A stretch of DNA of 64,000 bases from Diorhabda sublineata (GCF_026230105.1 NC_079485.1:15632872-15696871), one strand, 5' to 3'; counted from the stretch's first letter, positions 26,901 to 37,560 are shown. A program made the numbers and translations. The notes: generated from the sequence alone by a model not told the origin.

Positions 26901-28521
26901 TCAATTAAAAAAAATTGTTGTTCTTCATCCATTATAAGTAAATGTGAAACTCATTTGGAAAATTGTTTCTACATTTTTAAATGCTCATATAAAATGGTGT
27001 TATAACATCTTAATAATTTATACTACCTCTTTCAATTTTACTTGGTACTTTCCATTACAATTTCCACAATGTTCATATGTTTAATGATGTAGCCTCCCAA
27101 GTTGTAAATCTCATCATCTGTGCTTGTATAGACACTTTTAAACTCCACATACCTGTCAACCATTGTTGATTTTCATGGAGAAGAGTCACATAATACTTTG
27201 CAAACCAAACCTCTTCCTTAATTGTATTTTTTCCAAGTGAAAAATTCTTTTCTGTCATTTAAAAATACTTCACTTTCGTTTTTGTGAGCTCAATAAATTC
27301 AACATTTCATAATAGGACTGATAGAATTAGTTAAATGAAATATAAGAATCATGAGAATTAGTTCAATTGAAAATCTAAAATATGAATACCAAAAATATGT
27401 CAAATACACAAAATAGATGCATGTGTAGAAACTTTTTAGGTCGCCTACTCCAGAGACATTTGGTTCCATCAGTAATAAAATAAATTAAATAATAAACCTA
27501 ATACAACACTAAGGCCACAAGATACAGATCAAAAGCATATAACTACATTATTTTCCAAATCAATGCCACAAGTATCAAAAGCAGCAATCAGAGAGATCTA
27601 GGAGCTTTTGGTTTTTAAATAAAATTTCTTAAGCTCTTCACATTTCCTTGAACTTTATTTCTAGTCTCCATGTTTCTAAATTATTCAATATAATTGTGGA
27701 ATGTCTTCATCTTATTTTATTCAATTGTTTTTGTCCATTTATAGAAATTGATACACTATGCTATTTTTTAAAACTGTGTGATAATATCAAACGCAGCAAT
27801 CAGTGAGGTCTAAAAGTTTTAAAGAAAATTGTGTGCCTGTATTCGAATAAGAAAATAGCAAAAATAAATTCAACTGCAATTGAAGAATGGTTTAGAAACA
27901 TTTTGAACAAACCTAATCTTTTCTAATTGCATTCATATACTGCACCTTTACATATTGGCCTTATTCAAAACCCAAACCAACCAAAAATAAACTTTAAGAT
28001 TTTTCAATTATTTTAAATAATAATAGTAATGGTTTATAAACTTCCAAGGGTTTCACTAATGACTTAATGAGACTTATCATCTATTTTTTGTTTTTATTTC
28101 TTCTACTTATAGGTCTTATTGTATGATAAAAGATATGTCAAAGAGAATCCACAATTGTCTGGAGAATCTGGATTGACCCCAATATATGAACAAATCGAAT
28201 TATTTATTTATCTAAATTACATTTTTGTCATTTAATTTTGTATTATTTCAAATATAAAAGAAACAGAAAAGACTTAATTTGAATTTCCTTTCAAATTAAT
28301 GCTAGAAATTATATTCAGTCGATGTAAGATATAAATAGTAAAATACCTGCAACTGACCCCTGACCCAATATGTTTTTAACACATCTTCACAATGGAATAG
28401 AAAAACAACAATTTCATTTTCCATGGTCGATTCCTTGAAGATTTAAACTTTTAACATACATACAAAACAAATACATTGCAGCACAATATATACTAACAAA
28501 TTATGAGTAGTCAAGGAATCC

Positions 28522-28575
<54 letters not shown>

Positions 28576-28776
28576 TTGTTAATTATTGTTTATCAGAAAA
28601 TACAATTATCTTTATAATAAGCAATTGTAAAAATAATTTAGGTAAATACGTCCCATTTATGAACACATTTAAATTTCCATTTCCTTCAATGTAAATTGGC
28701 TAAGTAATTTAATTTTACAAATGGTATTGTATACATACCTAATACTCAAATCTACAACAGTTTCATCGACATCCAT
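15711..28776 (-). CDS. simj: simjang / p66 (GATAD2), NuRD complex subunit
   Basis: Transcriptional repressor subunit of the Mi-2/NuRD chromatin-remodelling complex, nuclear. Ten coding exons (high to low): 28739-28776, 24964-25254, 24540-24855, 24282-24479, 22417-22485, 18949-19041, 17972-18182, 17714-17853, 15984-16245, 15711-15931. All are GT-AG and in phase, giving 612 residues. The first exon encodes only 12 full codons (MDVDETVVDLSI). Conserved region 1, the coiled coil that in GATAD2A binds MBD2/3, reads RRLREELRAEEMKLVLLKKL. Conserved region 2 starts TPAQRQAAAKLALRKQL and includes EFIYLVGLEHVVDF, a GATA-type finger (CSQC...CEQC, split between two exons) and KALKAEHTNRLKTAFVKALQ. A Pro-rich stretch follows, then the C-terminus YPYQLAMAQ...QRAADLHRQYLLDMIPP. 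Short alternative exons in the long introns cannot be excluded. The 13-kb span is inflated by transposons. Confidence 0.95.
17219..17266. repeat. (TA)n microsatellite
   Basis: Uninterrupted TA run of about 24 units in the simjang intron between the exons ending at 17714 and 16245. Confidence 0.9.
17874..17938. repeat. (TA)n microsatellite filling half of a simjang intron
   Basis: About 65 bp of TA repeats inside the 118-bp intron (17854-17971) that splits the GATA zinc finger. The repeat sits between the donor side and the TATAGTTTCAG acceptor of the downstream exon. Confidence 0.9.
19532..20018. repeat. Left terminal inverted repeat
   Basis: It pairs with 21802-22287. The match runs from the outer CAGGGTGTCCC to an inner GTCATTGAAGTCGTA, with a few substitutions and differences in run lengths of T and A. 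Confidence 0.88.
20427..21527 (+). CDS. Mariner-like (DD41D) transposase
   Basis: Transposase for cut-and-paste movement of the enclosing element, 366 residues with no stops. The start is the ATG at 20427, because the frame upstream of it has no other ATG. The N-terminal half has helix-turn-helix character (NVSYNARLAARLYSERYPN; then SLRVIERRTGVSKSQAQRIL). The DDE/D core shows WSDES, QNDGCPAHY and PPCSPDLNPLDFFYW. Counting as for mariner, 41 residues separate the second Asp (QND) from the last (PLD). This spacing differs from classical DD34D mariner and Tc1 DD34E and fits DD41D (rosa-like) groups. Because all key acidic residues and the frame are intact, it may be active. A decayed relative lies at about 45.1-46.1 kb. 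Confidence 0.9.
   Translation: MANEQPALFTSSEYTDMLLIYGETRSVSSRANVSYNARLAARLYSERYPNRRRASHEIILRTVNACREGRIPGQRSSQGRPRSTQEDEVVLEQVSEDPSTSLRVIERRTGVSKSQAQRILKRYEYHPYHIQRVQTLLNSDYTKRVSFCRTMLEKHEEDTNFFNYVLWSDESACKRDGYLNLHNIHSWQLENPHEVRQDRSQHQFKINLWTGILNGQIIGPFELPATLNAAMYLEFLQNDLPILLEDVSLETRRRMWLQNDGCPAHYARAVRAYLDDTYPRRWIGRLGPILWPPCSPDLNPLDFFYWGYLKDKVYSKPIRSVNELRQRINEAAREITNLSLGRLKTQFLRRCRLCIRAGGRNFENLL
21802..22287. repeat. Right terminal inverted repeat
   Basis: Inverse partner of 19532-20018, ending in the CAGGGTG tip next to the TA target duplication. Confidence 0.88.
22590..23090 (+). pseudogene. LINE 3' region (RNase H and zinc-knuckle tail), decayed
   Basis: Plus-strand frames give VTLIWLPGNQDIRKEKILL, which fits the WVPGHxGIxGNExAD RNase H signature, then CRL-ERGTETAEHLLSK, which fits the CxxC...ETxxHLL tail of R1/Jockey-like LINEs. 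Multiple stops. Located in the simjang intron just left of the next relic. Confidence 0.5.
23140..24130 (+). pseudogene. Tc1/mariner-type transposase, decayed
   Basis: The order of motifs on the plus strand is that of a DDE transposase: a helix-turn-helix-like RAYGKLGVSLQKLGRKSKSI, a TFDGSETVN region, KVLVWLAISSRGRF (read through a stop), then QFIKKKHPEKHFMVWTDMETAHS (catalytic Asp region) and RNVPNVPQLRPIEQN (PIE motif carrying the last acidic residue). The longest clean piece is 23800-24048. Stops and frame changes show inactivity. Host: simjang intron. Confidence 0.6.
25780..26830 (-). pseudogene. Mariner transposase fragment with a triplicated segment
   Basis: On the minus strand the copy near 25960-26060 reads LPHPSYSPDLVPSNYSLF, the mariner SPDLAPSDYxLF motif, preceded by a YCTLLDQLKKK-like segment. 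A block of roughly 308 bp recurs three times in tandem. It is recognisable by tactgggaacca near 25989, 26300 and 26609, and by cttcaattggtccaataatgtacag in each copy. The copies have diverged from one another. No intact frame remains. Confidence 0.65.
28525..28573. repeat. (TA)n microsatellite
   Basis: About 24 TA units in the first coding intron of simjang, roughly 165 bp downstream (in transcript sense) of the first coding exon. Confidence 0.9.
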
Positions 28777-29926
28777 TTTTTTAGATAGACTTCCAAAAGA
28801 AAGTATCACCTTTGTATGTATTATCTAACGTATTTATGCATAAATAAACACACATCTGAGTATACAATACTTTATTACGATCTAATGAAACCCATTTAAG
28901 TCTACCTAACGAAAAAAAGTAAATGTATGCTTTCTAGCCTATTCACTCAAATCGTGGCCTCCTACCACTGTTGCTAATTATTATTATCAAAAGATGTTGA
29001 TAATCAACATAGGCGATAACCCCATTCCTAAAAGAAACCTTTTACGAAACACGGTAGGTTCGTTACGAATCACTAGACACTTCTTTACCGCTTATTCATG
29101 AGATGTTAATATCCACTTTTTGTTATTAATTGTTATACACTGAAAACTTGAACACAAAAATAACTCCAACCACGATACAAATCAGAAGAAGCCGCATCCA
29201 ACGACACCAAACATGGTACATTTATGAAGTGATGGTTGAACGCACCTTAGGTCAATTAGTGCACCGAAATTGTAATCTAAACTCGCGTTGACAAATCGAT
29301 TATCTTCCTGCATGTATATACACTTTTCTGAATAAAAAATCATCATTCTACTCGTTACCAAAATATAAAAACTTTTCTCAAATGAACTACTGGAATATGT
29401 GTCACACCTTATTATTAATAATATCGAGTAGTTTTGATTAAATTTATTTTTATAAAAACACGAAAAAAGTGAAAAGCGCGAGACACCAATTCACCCCTAG
29501 CCAAAATTAACAGACAACTGATTCGTTTCAATATGGCGCGGCCTTGTGTTGAGCTTATACACCGACGCAAAGGTCAAAGACACTCTTATCATCTGCTCTC
29601 TTTTTTTCCATTATAAAAGTCTATTTATAACGTACGTCTATACTTTTTACGTCTTGCATTTATTTATTTGGCACATGATACAATCAACCGCAGCTACCAG
29701 GTTATCTCTTTCACTCGAACGAGTTCAAAATTGTATCTTTCATCTTTATACGGCGTTGTTTGCATTTGTAAACTTCTAAGCCAATCAAAAACAATACTCT
29801 TTAGAGGTATCTATCTCACTTGTACTTTCTATTAACCCATTACTAAATAACATGTTCGTCTGGTTCTTTATGATTAGAAAAAAAAACAAAAGATGTAATG
29901 TCACAAGTGATTTTTTTCTTATGAAT

Positions 29927-29966
<40 letters not shown>

Positions 29967-30952
29967 GAAACAAATTACTTATGTAATATTTTCATCCAAG
30001 GTCATATACAAAAAATATTTAATATACACATAATAATATGATAAATATAAAACAATATCATATAATAACTAATAAAATAATGATCAATATCATTTGTATT
30101 GATTTTTATCACAGGTATGTCCTCATAATGTATATAACTATTAGTAATACATGGTTTATCCATATTTTTCAACGAAAGAAATTTTAAAAAAATATTTTTA
30201 GAAGTTTTATGTTAAAAACTCAATAAACGTAACGTAAAACCCAGTTTGGTATAATCCATACGAATAGTAGGTTAAAACTAAGTGGCTTTTATTAATAAAA
30301 ATTAGGGGTTAGCGAATATGTATAGGATGTTTGTATTGTGAAAATATGAATTTGTTTCTTGTATTTTGTTGTTCCTAAGCACGTATATGGTGCTGTTCAT
30401 CATACAGTATCATTTTCATATCCTATCTTTTCTGTTTTGTTTTCTAGGCATTTTTTTTCATTATCTGTTATACTTACCAAATTAAAACAAATTTCTTTAT
30501 TTCCAATGGTTTAACACATTCTTTTTGAAAATATTGTTTCTACAAATCTTGCTTTTTAGAATCTATACTTTGTATATTTCTTATTGTACTTTTATTCCTG
30601 TTTTTTCATATTATAGCTTCTCTAGTTTCTTCTTGTTTTTAAATGGGTCTCTTATATTCCTTACTGTATTTTTGTTTTATTGCTATTGATTTATCTCATT
30701 TTCCAATTGTTCTACTATACTCCTAATTGTAGTTTTATTCATTATTGTTTATATATTTCTATTAGTTTATCTAATTTTTTCTCCATCATATTTGCATTAA
30801 TTTTTATACATGTTATATTTCTCATACAATTATATTTGTAAATTTATAGATATAATTTTCGTTTTCTCACTATGTTTGTATTATGTTAGGAAAATTCAGT
30901 TGCTAAATTATTAATAAAACACAAGAATTATTTCCACAGTGTTTAATGTAGA
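28777..30952. other. simjang 5' region and spacer to Rrp40
   Basis: The simjang 5' UTR and promoter should lie here. The base composition is less AT-biased around 29160-29540, a plausible promoter zone, but no core element is certain. A (TA)n run occupies 29931-29964. The rest (30000-30900) is T-rich and contains no recognised gene; it should include the Rrp40 3' UTR near 30900-30950. Confidence 0.45.
29931..29964. repeat. (TA)n microsatellite
   Basis: About 17 TA units between simjang and Rrp40. Confidence 0.85.
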
Positions 30953-31639
30953 TCATAAAATAAATTTTCTAATTTCAGATACACTTTTAATACCATGTTC
31001 ATCAACTATTTGTAAAACTTTCATCAAATTCAAAATATCAGTGGTCTTTCTAGCATCAATCCAAACTTTACCATTTACACCAACAACTATCTCATAAACA
31101 AATTTCTCTCCTAAAAACTTCAACATGGGATTTTCGATATCCAAAAGGCTTTGGGCAAGTGTAAGAGATATTGTAAAACAGTATCCTTCGCTTGAAAGTA
31201 CTCCTAACGGTCCAGCTTTAAAGTAAGAGTCTATGCAAACTAATTCGGGTTCCATTTCTTTGTGTGCATTGATCAACTTAGCATACACTACATCACCAAC
31301 TTTAACATCTGCTTTTTGCTTCTTAGTAGCTCCTTCAAAACATAATAGCGAAAGAGCAGCATGTTCTGCACTACCAATATCTACTTTTACAGTAGCTCCA
31401 GCTTTTTTTATCACAATTCCAACAACCAAATCTCCCTTTTTTGGAACATACCTAGTTCTATTTCCTTCAATCCAATATACATTGGGCTCTCTAAAACATA
31501 ACTTGCCAGGTTGAGTTACACACAATACATTCCTGGGATCTTCATTTTGTCTGAGACCTGGACCCAATACTGTTAAACCTCTTAAAGATTTTACTTGCTT
31601 TATAATTTCTCCTGGAAATACAAATTCAGGTTGCGTCAT
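30953..31639 (-). CDS. Rrp40: Exosome complex component Rrp40 (EXOSC3)
   Basis: Cap subunit of the RNA exosome, which guides RNA into the 3'-5' exonuclease core in nucleus and cytoplasm. Single exon of 228 residues, close to other insect Rrp40 proteins. An N-terminal domain with VFPGEIIKQVKS is followed by an S1 RNA-binding domain (about residues 65-130: RYVPKKGDLVVGIVIKK, VDIGSAEHAALS, FEGATKKQKADVKVGDVVYA, KEMEPELVCID). A KH domain follows (about 135-210, with the GVNGKVWIDARKT motif). The ATG at 31639 is the first in frame. It is divergent from the Jupiter gene and shares an upstream region with it. No intron or lesion is seen. Confidence 0.95.
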   Translation of the reverse strand: MTQPEFVFPGEIIKQVKSLRGLTVLGPGLRQNEDPRNVLCVTQPGKLCFREPNVYWIEGNRTRYVPKKGDLVVGIVIKKAGATVKVDIGSAEHAALSLLCFEGATKKQKADVKVGDVVYAKLINAHKEMEPELVCIDSYFKAGPLGVLSSEGYCFTISLTLAQSLLDIENPMLKFLGEKFVYEIVVGVNGKVWIDARKTTDILNLMKVLQIVDEHGIKSVSEIRKFIL

Positions 31640-32516
31640 TTTTTAAAATAGAATATAAAATAATTGCCCTCTTACATTGACTTATACTTTACTATAAAAA
31701 CTAAATTTATAGGCTTCAATAGTCACTATTTTTTCTCTATATTTTTTGATAAAAATTCATATATTCATTACATTCATATTTTTATTTGAATGTAATATTT
31801 TACTATTCATTCTTCATGAAATGATGTATTAATTCATTTTCTTTAATATCTAATATACTTAATAAACAAAAAAATCTATGGTTTTACTCCATAAGTTAGA
31901 CACGTGTTGAAAGGAGATGTTACCAACTGCACTTTCTCGAATAGAGAGTGTCTAAAGCTTCCATAGCTCGATATTAGAACAATTCAATTAAATTATATTT
32001 GAACTAGAAGATTAACATTATACGCTAATGATTCTTGTTTAGAATTAACTGATATCTTTCTATTTATATTTTTGTCCCTCATTTCTCGATATTTATAAAA
32101 TACATAGTTTAATGTGCTTATTATTATTCATCTAATAAGTACAAACTAAATGTTAATTAAAATTTGTTGTAGCCTTAGACATTTCTTATGATAATTTTTG
32201 ATGCATTTGAAATAATTATATTAATGTTGTTAGTAAATGAATGATAATAACCATTAATTTTAAATTGACAGAAAAGCCAGATATATTTTTGTAAATTAAA
32301 AACGCAAAAAAATACATAAAAACCTGTTTAAGACAGTTGACGTTAGTAGATTATTCATTTCCTGTTGGATACCGCAGAAATCTCTAGTAATAACTATTTT
32401 GGAGGACTATAGTCTGAATTTTAGTTTGTTAGAAGAAAGAATCATTCAGGTAAGATTAAATGTACTTTCTTACGTATGTATAACTGGATTAGTTGCTAAC
32501 ACATGAAAATTTCAGA
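31640..32516. promoter_or_regulatory. Shared upstream region of Rrp40 and Jupiter
   Basis: These 877 bases separate two divergent start codons. On the plus side there is a probable non-coding first exon ending at 32449 (CAG|GTAAGA) and a 66-bp intron to 32515, just before the Jupiter ATG. I see no unambiguous TATA box or initiator. A shared, possibly bidirectional promoter is inferred from arrangement only. Confidence 0.45.
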
Positions 32517-32825
32517 ATGACCTCCACGAACATAAATGTTGGATTAAGTGATTCTACAAGGAATTCTAGTAGAGTATTGAGACCTCCGGGTGGTGGACAC
32601 ACGAATATTTTTGATAATGAGAAGAACGAGACTAAAACTACTAGGAAAGATCATGGCAGAAATGCTTCATCAATTCTTGAAGGAACTAATACAGACATCA
32701 CACAAACAAGTCCAGTGAAGACTGTTCTTCCTTCTTCACAGCCTGAAATAAGTAAAGAACCAGCATCTTCTGTCCAACAGAAAGGAAGAGTCCCTCCAGG
32801 AGGATTTTCATCAAAGCTTTGGTGA
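32517..32825 (+). CDS. Jupiter: Jupiter / HN1 family microtubule-associated protein
   Basis: Small disordered protein related to Drosophila Jupiter and vertebrate JPT1/HN1, thought to bind microtubules. 102 residues. Family signatures at both ends: SSRVLRPPGGGHTNIF (about residues 17-32) and RVPPGGFSSKLW at the C-terminus, a repeated PPGG/SxLW-like pattern. The centre is rich in Ser, Thr and Lys. The start codon lies one base after an AG splice acceptor; an upstream exon ending at 32449 seems to be entirely 5' UTR. A poly(A) signal AATAAA lies near 32921. Alternative 5' exons could extend the protein, as in flies. The family call is firm; the precise function here is inferred. Confidence 0.85.
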   Translation: MTSTNINVGLSDSTRNSSRVLRPPGGGHTNIFDNEKNETKTTRKDHGRNASSILEGTNTDITQTSPVKTVLPSSQPEISKEPASSVQQKGRVPPGGFSSKLW

Positions 32826-33424
32826 ATGAATGCATGTTATATATTTGGAATTTCGCCTATTGGAAACTATGATATAGTACTTATATTTTCATGTAATTTT
32901 TCACTTTTGACAATTTTTAAATAAAATTTTTTTGAGCTAATTAAAGTTGGTGTCGTTCTTTCACATTTCAAAAAAAAAGGGTTTTAATAATTGATTTGTT
33001 ATTTATTCCTATGATATTTGTGGTTAATAAGGTGATCTCCGTTGAAATCTGTAGAAAAATATTCAATAATTCATGCAGCTACTTCGTAGTTCATCTATGG
33101 TATAAATACATGGATTTACACTTACGAAGAAAACGCCCATTAGGAATATTAACATATTAAAAAAGAAGAAAGAAAGTATGAACGTCGTTTTTACAGTTTA
33201 TCTATGCAAAAGTCAACCGTCAACGTTCTTCTGACGTTTAGCAGTATACAATATACTGTGAAGGTAAATAATTTTAAATTTATTTCATCAATCCATCAGT
33301 TTTTTTCTTAATATAAAGCTGTATCTTAACTTCAAAGCTTAGAAAAATATTCCGACATTTTTATTTTTCTATATTTTTCATTTCTAATATTAACGAACTT
33401 TTTTTTAGGTTAAACTCAAAAGAG

Positions 33425-34562
33425 ATGGCGAAGTCAAAGAATCATACAAATCATAATCAAAGTAAGTATAATACATGTAAAATATATAATACCTTAACTA
33501 ATAATATTATTTCGTTATAGATCGTAAAGCCCATCGTAATGGAATTAAAAAACCTAAACGATTCCGTCATGAATCTACTTTAGGGGTAAGTAATTTTTAC
33601 GAATTTTAATGAAATAATTTACATGCATTCACATTTTTTAAGTATACATTTTATTTCTTTTCATATTTGGTTATTATTCTTTGGAATAATAATATTCTAT
33701 TATTATTTGGGTATTCTACATTTGACAGTTCTTTTATTCCCTAAATTGTAAATTATTTCAATTTTTAAATTTCTGTGTGAAGTGGTCGCACCACTACAAA
33801 TATGCCTTATCTGTTTTAAACTTTATTCAGTTTTATATTAGTATATGTACGAACGAGTATAAGGTATAACTTTATATTGTTTAATGTTTCTGGATTTAAT
33901 CTGCTTTAACAGACACTGTGTGTAAATAGGAACTAATTCTGGGTAACAGAAAATCTTTGTTTCAGCACCTTATGGTTAGCTTTAAGTGTGGGTAATCATG
34001 AAACCTTTATTTTTACACTTCTGTTCTGTTTTTTTTTTGGTTAAAATATCAAATAATAATTATTTCTAGTAAACTTGTATCTATAGCAATCGTAAATCTT
34101 TTACTGGTCAAATTTACATTTTCTACTCTTACTTTGATCATTAAAGTCTAATAATTAGTTAATTACAACTACTCTAATTCTTTTGCTTTATTAACACATT
34201 GCTAGAGAAGTGAGACCAGTGGTAGCTGGTTTTTTTAACTAATGATATAATTTATGTGTTAATTTTAACCAAATAAGCTACAGTATGATCTTGTCATCTT
34301 ATTTGTCTCAATACTTATTTTCTTACATTAAATATTGATGTTTCCTTGAGTACATAAAATAAATTTAGAAATATAAATGGTGCAATAGTTTTCAATAGTA
34401 GTTTGTGTTAATGTGCTTTAGATATAATGTTTTTAATTTTTTTAGATGGATGCCAAATTCCTTAAAAACCAAAGATTTTCCAAAAGGCATAATTTAAGCA
34501 CAAAACAACAACTTAAACGTGCAGCGGAAAGAAAAGCAGAGCATGAAAGTAAAGGAAAATAA
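33425..34562 (+). CDS. RpL29: 60S ribosomal protein L29 (eL29)
   Basis: Small basic protein of the large ribosomal subunit. Three coding exons: 33425-33461, 33521-33585, 34446-34562, spliced in phase, giving 72 residues. Starts MAKSKNHTNHNQNRKAHRNG and contains KKPKRFRHESTLGMDAKFL and KNQRFSKRHNL, all typical of eL29. A 5' UTR exon appears to end at 33263 and splice (145-bp intron) to 33409, placing the ATG 16 bases into the next exon in the context AAGAGATGG. The last intron (33586-34445, 860 bp) is long for such a small gene; ribosomal protein introns often host snoRNAs, but I could not identify one. A poly(A) signal candidate AATAAA lies near 34584. Confidence 0.95.
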
Positions 34563-35549
34563 ATGTTGTTTGACTTTTTTCTAATAAAGATCTTATGAAA
34601 TACTTACGATTTTCTATAAATTTATCCTGGCTTTTATAAAATTTATCAAATTATAGAAACATAGAAGCTTTTTTGCTTTATAGTTGGTTTTTGCAAAATA
34701 ACCAAGAACATTGCAAATTAATCAGTTTTTTATTATTTGAAAGAAGTTAATATTCTAAACATAAGAACCTATCAACAACAAAATACTGGAAGGAATTGAA
34801 TCTATAAGAAAATTAAAAACCAATTTGAATTGTTTTTATTATAAAATTGGTTTGTACTGCTTTTCACTGGAGTATATATTGAATTTAATGTTTTAATCTG
34901 TTTACATGCCTAAGTTAGAATTCTTGAACTGTTTTGTGGTATAAGCTATAGAACAATAAAAAAAGCTTTTAAAAAGGAGCTAGATAGGGCATAACTAGTT
35001 ACTGGGACAATTTACAGTGGCTGAGACAGACAAATACTCTCCTGCAAAACTGTAATCAGAGAAGATCTGTTGAATGTATCAGCCTAAGTAAGAACAACCT
35101 ACAGATAGTAACAGGAGTTCTATCGGGGCACTGTCCCCTCAATGACACCTGAAGATAAACAATAGATCCTTTGGGTCACAGTGTATATGAGACCCCAATA
35201 TTTACATACATACACATACAATATGTGTTATGTGCTGGAACCCTAATTTATACGAAAGGGAAAAACTTCACTTTATATGACAGATTTGAATTTCGATTTA
35301 TGGTTTTAAAAATAAATATCAGTCTATGCCTATTAAGCAAACAAAAGTGAAATATAGTCGAGTACTAAATTTTATCAAGACCAAGATATTGTTTCTTGAT
35401 TTTCGAAATACTCAACTGATTGAAAAACAAGAGTGAATAAATCATGATCAATAACTCACTACAAATTTGCTACTACTTAATTTTAAATATATTCCCATTT
35501 TATTCACCAAATCAATATACGATTTCTTAAAAATGAGTTAACTTGCCAC
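34563..35549. other. Gene-free spacer 3' of RpL29
   Basis: Apart from the RpL29 3' UTR at its left end, nothing recognisable is seen. Bases 34980-35240 have the look of old LINE sequence, without a clear motif. Confidence 0.4.
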
Positions 35550-36400
35550 TATTCAATCAACCAACTGCTCATCTCTTCGCATAATTTAATTCCAAGTCTT
35601 TAAATATGAGCATGTGATAAACCTTTTTGACCTTATAATCTTTATTTCTTGGTATGAGGGGATAAATGACATATTTCCCCTTCCGACATTATTTGTTGTA
35701 ATTACTTCTTCTATACCATTGTCCTAAGTTTGTGAATTCTCTTCTGCTTCTAAACTATGTAATAACTGTAAACCAGGCTCAATTACAAATGCTTCACCTC
35801 CTAACAAAGAAAAGTGGAATTCTGGGTTTTCTAACTATAACAATATTATTAAATTCATTTGTAGATGGACTATTTGATATTAAAAGGGCTGCGTAATGTT
35901 CCTTGTGTCCAACACATCATTTTTTAAGAGCCCCTATATACCTGATTACTCCGTTTTGATAATAATCATGGAGTCCTCGAACTCCAACCATTCCAGTTTC
36001 TATTAATACTTTTTCAATGATCCTGCTGAATCCTATATCTTTATGTTCAATACTGTCCATATATTGTATTACTTACTGACAAAATTTTTGCAAGAAAGTC
36101 TCTAATACATCAGCCAATATATCCAATACACTGAGCAAACAGATTTCTTCACTAAATTTTTAACCACTGCTTCACTCAATTCAGGTATTTTTACTTCATT
36201 TCCAGAAGTGAATGGAGTTATTACTCGTGGAATAGAATTAACGTTAATTCTCTTATATTTCTGCCTCTCTGATCATCCATTCATATCGTTAGCATATTTA
36301 TGTAAAGAAATGGCGTGGGAAACCAATGGATCTATAAGAGGCAACATGATTTTTTCTTTGTCTTCAAAATTATCGAACTCTGCTAAATAAAATGCTTTAT
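35550..36400 (-). pseudogene. SUPT7L/Spt7-like (SAGA subunit) pseudogene
   Basis: Minus-strand frames carry a continuous but broken homology to the histone-fold region of the SAGA/STAGA subunit SUPT7L (STAF65-gamma; Spt7 in flies). In order: AEFDNFEDKEKIMLPLIDPL, PELSEAVVKNLVKKSVCSV, then in a shifted frame LDILADVLETFLQKFCQ, then YMDSIEHKDIGFSRIIEKVL and IETGMVGVRGLHDYYQNG, then after stops PEFHFSLLGGEAFVIEPG. The key match is ADVLExFxxKFCQ followed by GFxxxxExVLxExGxxG, as in the human protein. A frameshift near the Cys-Ser-Val, a stop after FCQ and further stops break it. No introns are needed to join the pieces, so a processed copy is likely. The family assignment is from memory of the fold region and should be tested by search. 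Confidence 0.55.
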
Positions 36401-36524
36401 CGATTTTTCTATTTCTGCAGTGATGTCGGGAATACTAAAATCAGGTGCTTGTTTTGTTTCAATTTCAATGTTACAACAAACATTACCTTATTCATGCAGA
36501 AAGTTGAAAACTTATATGAGGTTT

Positions 36525-36964
36525 GTTCTTGCTGGCTGCACTGGAACTGTATTGGACTGGACCAGTGCAGGCCAATTCATGAGTGTATAGAATTAGTTCG
36601 ATCGGATACAAAAAACGATATAGTGCAGAGAGCAATGGAGCATTTGTTGATTGTTGTATTTGACTATATTTGATGGGATTCAGGCCTTGTAGTATTAACA
36701 ATAATGGAAAACGATTTAGTACTTTTTGACATTTTACATTCGTCCGATGACGAAGATGTAGTGTCACCGGATCACACTTATGGCACTGTCTTGCACTGCA
36801 ATGGCTGAACTGACTCTAGACTCAGTCCAAGCAGTACAGTGAACTAGATAAACTAGCTCTCTTACACTGCTATTAAGAACAGCGACACTAGTGCTGGTTC
36901 TGCTACAAAGAACGCTTTAGTTTACACTTCCTGAACTATTTCTGCCAGTGCAGCTACCAAGAAC
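36525..36964. mobile_element. Non-autonomous DNA element (MITE) of about 440 bp
   Basis: The ends are inverted copies: left GTTCTTGCTGGCTGCACTGG (36525-36544), right inverse with two mismatches (36945-36964). Inside, near 36702-36770, the plus strand reads MENDLVLFDILHSSDDEDVV, which resembles the acidic start of some PIF/Harbinger-type transposases. It is cut short soon after, so this may be an internally deleted element. The target duplication is unclear. Confidence 0.5.
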
Positions 36965-37560
36965 AAAACTATACTGTTTTGTAACGAAAGTCACATAGGT
37001 ATAGGTGACACAAAATACATTTTCCTGTAATGATGATTGTATAAATCTGCGGTAAGTTGAAAACGTTATTTATATATTTAGAAACTTAGGAACCCCTAGG
37101 CTTAATTAAACAAACAAATTATTATAATTATATTTTATTTTCATAAATTAATTTACAATATTTATTTAAGTACCACTTTAATATAGGAGAATACCTACTA
37201 TATACAAAACATCCACAAATTATTACATCATTGAACTAAGTTTATGGCAGTTGTACAAAAATTAAATAATTATTTACATAATTATGTACAGGATATATTG
37301 GCAGTGAGGTTTTATAATACAATATTAATATAATACTATAGCAATAACATTCAACCATTACAGAATCGAATATTTGTTGGAAAATATATTTTTTTCGAAT
37401 ATTTTAGAATATAGTCAGTAGTTTTGCAAGTAATATCTTTCTCACTTGCAGTTCTTTCTGGGACCAATAAATTATAACAATTTGATTTGATTCTTAAACG
37501 GTTAAATTTAAATTGATTTGGTTTTGGTTTTTTCACGTCATCTTAACTATTCCTACTATT

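Noticed and set aside
31233..31514. 93-codon open frame on the plus strand
   Set aside because: Antisense shadow of the Rrp40 exon.
32493..32516. Upstream extension of the Jupiter frame
   Set aside because: It has no ATG and covers the end of an intron, including the AG acceptor at 32514-32515.
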